Below are positions 59,779 through 64,000 of a stretch of DNA of 64,000 nt, in pieces; positions within the stretch are counted from its first letter, which is position 1, and the number at the start of each line of letters is the position of its first letter. The position numbers and the translations under genes are program-made. The notes beneath the pieces were generated by a model. That model did not search any database. It had not been told where the DNA came from and saw only the letters and a program-made list of their open reading frames with translations. This stretch comes from Limnohabitans sp. Rim8 (lineage in GTDB: Bacteria > Pseudomonadota > Gammaproteobacteria > Burkholderiales > Burkholderiaceae_C), in contig CAMDFK010000013.1 of the NCBI GenBank assembly GCA_945897465.1, forward strand, positions 1-64,000. Reading direction: 5' to 3'.

Positions 59779-59796
59779 TGTCAATCCTAGTTGACA
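59779..59796. promoter_or_regulatory. PpsR/CrtJ-type operator 2 upstream of bchG
   Basis: TGTCAATCCTAGTTGACA begins 23 bases after operator 1 (5-base gap). Its TTGACA (59791-59796) with CACAAT (59813-59818) makes a possible promoter whose transcript would start almost at the bchG ATG. Confidence 0.78.
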
Positions 59797-59824
59797 TTTT
59801 TAAAACTCTCTCCACAATTGGGGC

Positions 59825-60781
59825 ATGGACACCCCGCCCCTGGCCCACGCGCCACACACCCAGGCTTTGGCGCCGCCTCTCGGTCGGCCTGCTTTGCGCA
59901 CGGTGGCCGAATTCCTCAAGCCCATCACCTGGTTTCCGCCCATGTGGGCTTTTGCCTGCGGCGTGGTGGCCTCAGGCCAAGACATCGGTGCCCATTGGGC
60001 TTTGCTGCTGTTGGGTTTGGTGCTCACTGGCCCGCTGGTGTGCGCCAGCAGCCAGGCGGTGAACGACTGGTTTGACCGGCATGTGGACGCCATCAACGAA
60101 CCCAACCGCCCCATCCCATCGGGCCGCATGCCTGGGCGCTGGGGGCTGGGCATTGCCATCGCCTGGACCGCGCTGTCGCTGGCCTGGGCGACGCTGATGG
60201 GACCTTGGGGTTTTGTGGCCTGCGCCTTGGCCATTGCCCTGTCGTGGGCCTACAGCGCGCCACCCGTGCGCCTGAAAAACAACGGCTGGTGGGGCAACGC
60301 GGCTTGCGCCCTGAGTTATGAGGGGCTGGCTTGGCTGACTGGCACGGCCGTCATGCTGGGCGGGGCTTGGCCGGGGCCGCATTCGGTGGCGCTGGCGCTG
60401 CTCTTCAGCGTGGGGGCGCACGGCATCATGACGCTCAACGATTTCAAGGCCATTGAGGGTGACAGGCGCATGGGCGTGGCCTCGCTGCCGGTGCAGCTGG
60501 GCGCGCATGGCGCGGCGCGCACGGCTTGTGTGTTCATGCTGGTGCCGCAAGTGGCGGTAGCGGCTTTGCTACTGAGCTGGCAACTGCCATGGCACGCTGC
60601 GGCCGTCTTGGCTTTGGCAGCTGCACAAGTTCCATTGATGCTCAAATTTTTGCGCCAACCGGTGGCGCGCGCCTTGCACGTCTCGGCCTTCGGTGTGCCC
60701 CTTTTTGTCAGCGGCATGATGGTCAGCGCATGGGGCCTGCGCCAGTTGAGCGGCTTGCACAGCAGCGTGGGGGTTCTATGA
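59825..60781 (+). CDS. bchG: Bacteriochlorophyll synthase
   Basis: BchG attaches the geranylgeranyl or phytyl chain to bacteriochlorophyllide a. It is a polyprenyltransferase of the UbiA superfamily with 318 residues, about nine helices, and the two Asp-rich motifs QAVNDWFDRHVDAINEPNRP and TLNDFKAIEGDRRMG. There is little room for a Shine-Dalgarno between the presumed promoter and the ATG. Its stop overlaps the next gene (ATGA). Confidence 0.95.
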   Translation: MDTPPLAHAPHTQALAPPLGRPALRTVAEFLKPITWFPPMWAFACGVVASGQDIGAHWALLLLGLVLTGPLVCASSQAVNDWFDRHVDAINEPNRPIPSGRMPGRWGLGIAIAWTALSLAWATLMGPWGFVACALAIALSWAYSAPPVRLKNNGWWGNAACALSYEGLAWLTGTAVMLGGAWPGPHSVALALLFSVGAHGIMTLNDFKAIEGDRRMGVASLPVQLGAHGAARTACVFMLVPQVAVAALLLSWQLPWHAAAVLALAAAQVPLMLKFLRQPVARALHVSAFGVPLFVSGMMVSAWGLRQLSGLHSSVGVL

Positions 60782-62145
60782 GCGCACCGATGAATGCACA
60801 GGTTTTTGGTTGGCTGCAGATCATTCGATTGGGTCTGATCCAAGCCTGTCTGGGTGCGGTGGTGGTGGTGACCACCTCCACGCTCAACCGCATCATGGTG
60901 GTCGAGCTGGCGCTGCCCGCCTTGTTGCCCGGCTTTTTGGTGGCTTGGCATTACGCGGTGCAGATGGTGCGCCCGCGCATGGGTTTTGGGGCTGATAAAG
61001 GTCGGCGCAGCACGCCCTGGATGATGGGCGGCATGCTGGTGCTGGGTATGGGCGGGGTCATGGCTGCCTCGGCCACCGTGTGGATGGCCACGCAACCTTT
61101 TTATGGCGCTTTGTTGGCCTGGTTGTCCTTCAGCCTGATTGGTTTGGGCGTGAGCGCGTGTGGCACTTCGCTGCTGGCGCTGATGGCCAAGCGTGTGCCT
61201 GACGAGCGACGTGCGCCTGCGGCCACCACGTTGTGGCTGATGATGATTGTGGGTTTTGCGGTCACGGCGGGTGTCGTGGGCAAGCTGATCGACCCCTACA
61301 GCCCGCAGGTGCTGCTGCAGGTTTCAGCGGGTCTGAGCTTGGTCACGGCATGCATCACGGCGCTGTGTTTGTGGGGCTTGGAAAAAGACGGCGACCCTTC
61401 TATCGCCGTGGCACCGAGCGCGAGCACCGATCGCTTGCAAAAACAAAATTTCAAAGAAGCCTTCCAAGAGGTGTGGGCCGAGCCTGCGGCACGCACCTTC
61501 ACCGTGTTTGTGTTCATGTCCATGCTGGCCTACAGCGCGCAGGACTTGATTTTGGAGCCCTTTGCGGGTGCGGTGCACGGCTTCACGCCGGGGCAAACCA
61601 CGCAGCTGTCGGGCTGGCACCACATGGGCGTGCTGATCGGCATGTTGGCGGTGGCCGGTGCCGGTTCGCGCTGGGTGGCGGGGCGCTTGGGTTCGGTGCA
61701 GGCCTGGATGGTGGGCGGGTGCCTGTTCTCTGCTTTGGCTACGGTCGGTTTGGTCAGCTCGGCCTTGTCGGTGGATTGGCCGCTCAAGGCCAATGTGGTG
61801 TTTTTGGGTGTGGCCAATGGTGCTTTTTCCATCGCGGCGATTGCCACCATGATGCGTCTGGCCGGTGAGGGTGGCGCTGGCCGCGAAGGCACACGCATGG
61901 GTTTGTGGGGCGCGGCGCAAGCTGCGGCCTTTGGTTTGGGGGGATTGCTCGGCACCGCTGCCAGCGACCTGGCCCACGCCTTGTTGGGGGAACAACGCAC
62001 GGCCTATGCCGCCGTGTTTGGCTTGCAAGCGCTCATGTTTGCGGTTTCGGCTGCGGTGGCTGTACGCCTGCGTGCCAGGCCTGCGCAACGTCAGCCCTTG
62101 CGTTTTGATGGTCCCGTATTGCTCAAAGGTGGGTCAAGCTCATGA
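60778..62145 (+). CDS. PucC-family membrane protein in the bchG-bchP operon
   Basis: This 455-residue, 12-helix protein sits between bchG and bchP, the place of the Rhodobacter gene called bch2 or orf428. It shares TSTLNRIMVVELALPALLPG with the LTNR/VIVEL region of pucC and lhaA but is a distinct subgroup. A chlorophyll-delivery or synthase-partner role has been proposed for the family; the sequence does not settle it. It is coupled at both ends by four-base overlaps. Confidence 0.9.
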   Translation: MSAPMNAQVFGWLQIIRLGLIQACLGAVVVVTTSTLNRIMVVELALPALLPGFLVAWHYAVQMVRPRMGFGADKGRRSTPWMMGGMLVLGMGGVMAASATVWMATQPFYGALLAWLSFSLIGLGVSACGTSLLALMAKRVPDERRAPAATTLWLMMIVGFAVTAGVVGKLIDPYSPQVLLQVSAGLSLVTACITALCLWGLEKDGDPSIAVAPSASTDRLQKQNFKEAFQEVWAEPAARTFTVFVFMSMLAYSAQDLILEPFAGAVHGFTPGQTTQLSGWHHMGVLIGMLAVAGAGSRWVAGRLGSVQAWMVGGCLFSALATVGLVSSALSVDWPLKANVVFLGVANGAFSIAAIATMMRLAGEGGAGREGTRMGLWGAAQAAAFGLGGLLGTAASDLAHALLGEQRTAYAAVFGLQALMFAVSAAVAVRLRARPAQRQPLRFDGPVLLKGGSSS

Positions 62146-63350
62146 ACCAAACCGATTACGATTTTGTGGTGGTGGGCGGAGGGCCTTCGGGGGCCACCGC
62201 TGCACACGATTTGGTGCGCCAAGGCTGGCGAGTGTTATTGCTCGATCGCCAGGGCCGCACCAAACCCTGCGGCGGTGCGATCCCGCCGCGCCTGATCCAA
62301 GACTTTGATATCCCTGATCACCTGCTGGTGGCCAAAGTGCGTTGTGCCCGCATGATCTCGCCGACCGACAACAAAGTCGACATCCTCATCGACAACGGTT
62401 TTGTCGGCATGGTGGACCGTGACGAGTTTGACGAGTACTTGCGCCATCGCGCAGCCCAGTCGGGTGCGGTGCGCTGCCAAGCGATTTTTGACAAGCTGCA
62501 GCATGACGACAGTGGCCAGTTGTGGGTGCACTACACCCCGGTCACGCCCAAAGAACACGCGGCGCTCGAACATGCCCAGCCGATCAAGGTGTCCACCCGC
62601 ATGGTGGTGGGGGCCGACGGCGCACGTTCGGAAGTGGCGCGCCAAGCCATTCCCAACGCCCACAAGACCAAGTACGTGTTCGCCTACCACGAGATCATCG
62701 AGTCGCCTGTGGGCCAGCCCGGCTACGACGCCGCACGCTGCGACGTGTATTACCAAGGCGAGGTCTCGCCTGACTTTTACGGCTGGGTCTTCCCACACGG
62801 CAAAACCATGAGTGTGGGCATGGGCAGCGCCGACAAGGGCTATTCCTTGCGCAGCGCGACAGCACGCCTGCGCGAGATTGCGGGCCTGACCCATGCACCT
62901 ACCTTGCGCCGAGAGGGCGCGCCCATTCCGCTCAAGCCTTTGCCTCAGTGGGACAACGGCCGCGACGTGGTGGTGATCGGTGACGCTGCGGGGGTGGTGG
63001 CGCCTTCGTCGGGCGAAGGCATTTACTACGCCATGGACTGCGCCCGGCGCGTGGCCCAGGCGGCGCACCAGGCCCTCAAAACCGGCAACAGCGCTTGCCT
63101 CAAGCAAGGCCGCAAGAGCTTCATGAAGCAGCATGGCCGGGTGTTCTGGATTTTGGGTGTGATGCAGTACTTCTGGTACCAAAACGACAAACGCCGCGAA
63201 AAGTTCGTCAAGATCTGCGAAGACCGCGATGTGCAGCGCCTGACCTTTGAGTCCTACATGAACAAAGAGCTGGCGCGCAAGGACCCCAAGGCCCACGTGC
63301 GCATCTTTTTCAAAGACATGGCGCATTTGTTGGGTTTGGCACGAACATGA
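62142..63350 (+). CDS. bchP: Geranylgeranyl reductase
   Basis: BchP reduces three double bonds of the geranylgeranyl tail to give phytyl. The FAD motif VVVGGGPSGATAAHDLVRQG is at residue 8, then GRTKPCGGAIPPRLI, the PNAHKTKYVFAYHEIIE region and GDAAGVVAPSSGEGIYYA near residue 285. Length is 402 residues. It ends the bchG-bch2-bchP group, with tspO seven bases further on. Confidence 0.95.
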   Translation: MNQTDYDFVVVGGGPSGATAAHDLVRQGWRVLLLDRQGRTKPCGGAIPPRLIQDFDIPDHLLVAKVRCARMISPTDNKVDILIDNGFVGMVDRDEFDEYLRHRAAQSGAVRCQAIFDKLQHDDSGQLWVHYTPVTPKEHAALEHAQPIKVSTRMVVGADGARSEVARQAIPNAHKTKYVFAYHEIIESPVGQPGYDAARCDVYYQGEVSPDFYGWVFPHGKTMSVGMGSADKGYSLRSATARLREIAGLTHAPTLRREGAPIPLKPLPQWDNGRDVVVIGDAAGVVAPSSGEGIYYAMDCARRVAQAAHQALKTGNSACLKQGRKSFMKQHGRVFWILGVMQYFWYQNDKRREKFVKICEDRDVQRLTFESYMNKELARKDPKAHVRIFFKDMAHLLGLART

Positions 63351-63357
63351 GGCCTCA

Positions 63358-63897
63358 GTGATCCAGCACCCAGAACACGGCTTGCTGATGTTAACCCTGG
63401 GGCGCAGCCACAAAGCTTCTGTGCGCACCTTGCTCCTGGCTTTTGTTTTCAGCTTCGCTACAGCAGGCATCGGCGCGGCCCTGACCGATTTGGGGCCGTG
63501 GTACTTTGCGCTCAAGCACCCGCCTTGGAAACCTCCTGACGCCGCGTTCGGTGTGATTTGGTCCACCATCTTCACGCTGTGCGCCATCAGCGCTTGGTTG
63601 GCTTGGCAAGCGGCCGACACCGCTGCGCTGCGCCGCAGAGTGGCGGTGCTGTTTGGTGCGAATGCGCTGCTCAATGTGTTGTGGAGTGCGCTGTACTTCA
63701 AGCTCCAGCGCCCAGACTGGGCGCTGTTTGAGGTGGTGTTTTTGTGGCTTTCCATCTTGGCGCTGATCATGGGCCTGTGGCGCTTGTCGCGCTGGGCCAG
63801 TTTGCTGCTCGTCACTTACTGGGTCTGGGTCAGCATTGCAGCCGTACTGAACGTGCAAACCGTGATGCTCAACGGGCCTTTTGGCACGCAGCCCTGA
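63358..63897 (+). CDS. tspO: TspO/MBR family tryptophan-rich sensory protein
   Basis: The protein has five transmembrane helices, the sequence LKHPPWKPPDAAFGVIWSTIF and WSALYFKLQRPDWALFEVVFLW, and many Trp residues, all TspO marks. Rhodobacter TspO (CrtK) binds porphyrins and represses photosynthesis genes under oxygen. The frame begins with GTG at 63358 (179 residues); an ATG at 63388 gives 169 and is plausible. Closeness to bchP indicates co-transcription. In Rhodobacter tspO is with crtIB instead. Confidence 0.88.
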   Translation: MIQHPEHGLLMLTLGRSHKASVRTLLLAFVFSFATAGIGAALTDLGPWYFALKHPPWKPPDAAFGVIWSTIFTLCAISAWLAWQAADTAALRRRVAVLFGANALLNVLWSALYFKLQRPDWALFEVVFLWLSILALIMGLWRLSRWASLLLVTYWVWVSIAAVLNVQTVMLNGPFGTQP

Positions 63898-63922
63898 ACG
63901 CGCAACCCCATTAGGTGCCCCT

Positions 63923-64000
63923 ATGCCCCCATCCCTCATGGCGACGATTTTTTTGTTGACGACCGGCTTATGCGGCGCTGCCTACTGGTGGCTGGACCGC
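63923..64000 (+). CDS. Partial membrane or exported protein running off the window
   Basis: An ATG at 63923 opens a frame of 26 codons to the end of the window. The visible residues include a hydrophobic stretch (LMATIFLLTTGLCGAA) like a signal peptide or first helix. The remainder is outside, so no family can be assigned. Confidence 0.4.
   Translation, partial: MPPSLMATIFLLTTGLCGAAYWWLDR

Overview
This window is most of a photosynthesis gene cluster from a phototrophic betaproteobacterium, most likely a Limnohabitans/Rhodoferax-type member of the Comamonadaceae. The evidence is the gene order (crtEF-bchCXYZ-puf with crtADC directly after puf, as I recall for Rubrivivax), the OsmC-YcaO fusion, and a GC-rich betaproteobacterial coding style. 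The only Mg-protoporphyrin cyclase present is the oxygen-dependent AcsF, which suggests an aerobic anoxygenic phototroph. The genus assignment is inference.

Bases 1-22400 are ordinary chromosome. They hold an amidohydrolase remnant, a TerC/Alx membrane protein, an NhaR-like LysR regulator, and a beta-oxidation block (TetR regulator, acyl-CoA dehydrogenase, thiolase, FadB-type fusion enzyme). Then come a RelE/XRE toxin-antitoxin pair, msrB-msrA, an OsmC-YcaO fusion, an EamA exporter, two photolyase/cryptochrome genes with a small anchored protein, an Rrf2 regulator, a DUF2237 protein, a TauE transporter, a quinone reductase and an ABC exporter. Several intrinsic terminators or perfect stem-loops punctuate this part.

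Bases 22400-38930 run on the plus strand: crtE-crtF-bchC-bchX-bchY-bchZ-(43-codon ORF)-pufB-(PufX-like or beta-like gene)-pufA-pufL-pufM-pufC-crtA-crtD-crtC-pucB-pucA-pucC-(28-codon membrane peptide), ending at a strong bidirectional terminator. This makes the carotenoid ends, the late bacteriochlorophyll enzymes, RC-LH1 and LH2.

Bases 38940-57175 run on the minus strand. After an RRM protein and a poorly coding gap comes one long, tightly overlapping superoperon, read bchF-bchN-bchB-bchH-bchL-bchM-lhaA-puhA-puhB-puhC-acsF-puhE-crtI-crtB and ending in a stand-alone BLUF photoreceptor. Bases 57425-63900 return to the plus strand: aerR/ppaA, ppsR/crtJ, then bchG-bch2-bchP-tspO.

Regulation is readable. 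Seven strong TGT-N12-ACA palindromes, most of the extended form TGTCA-N8-TGACA with a -35-like TTGACA in the right half, sit in pairs upstream of crtE, bchC and bchG and between bchF and aerR, with a single one at bchC's second site being more AT-rich. They match the PpsR/CrtJ operator, and ppsR, its B12-type antirepressor gene and an AppA-like BLUF gene are all in the cluster. The most unusual items are the extra membrane gene between pufB and pufA, the bchH start codon in the loop of a perfect 14-bp hairpin, the F44-L45 pair in PucA that predicts a blue-shifted LH2, the tiny gene after pucC, and the BLUF gene. bchI, bchD, bchO, bchJ and bchE are not in the window.
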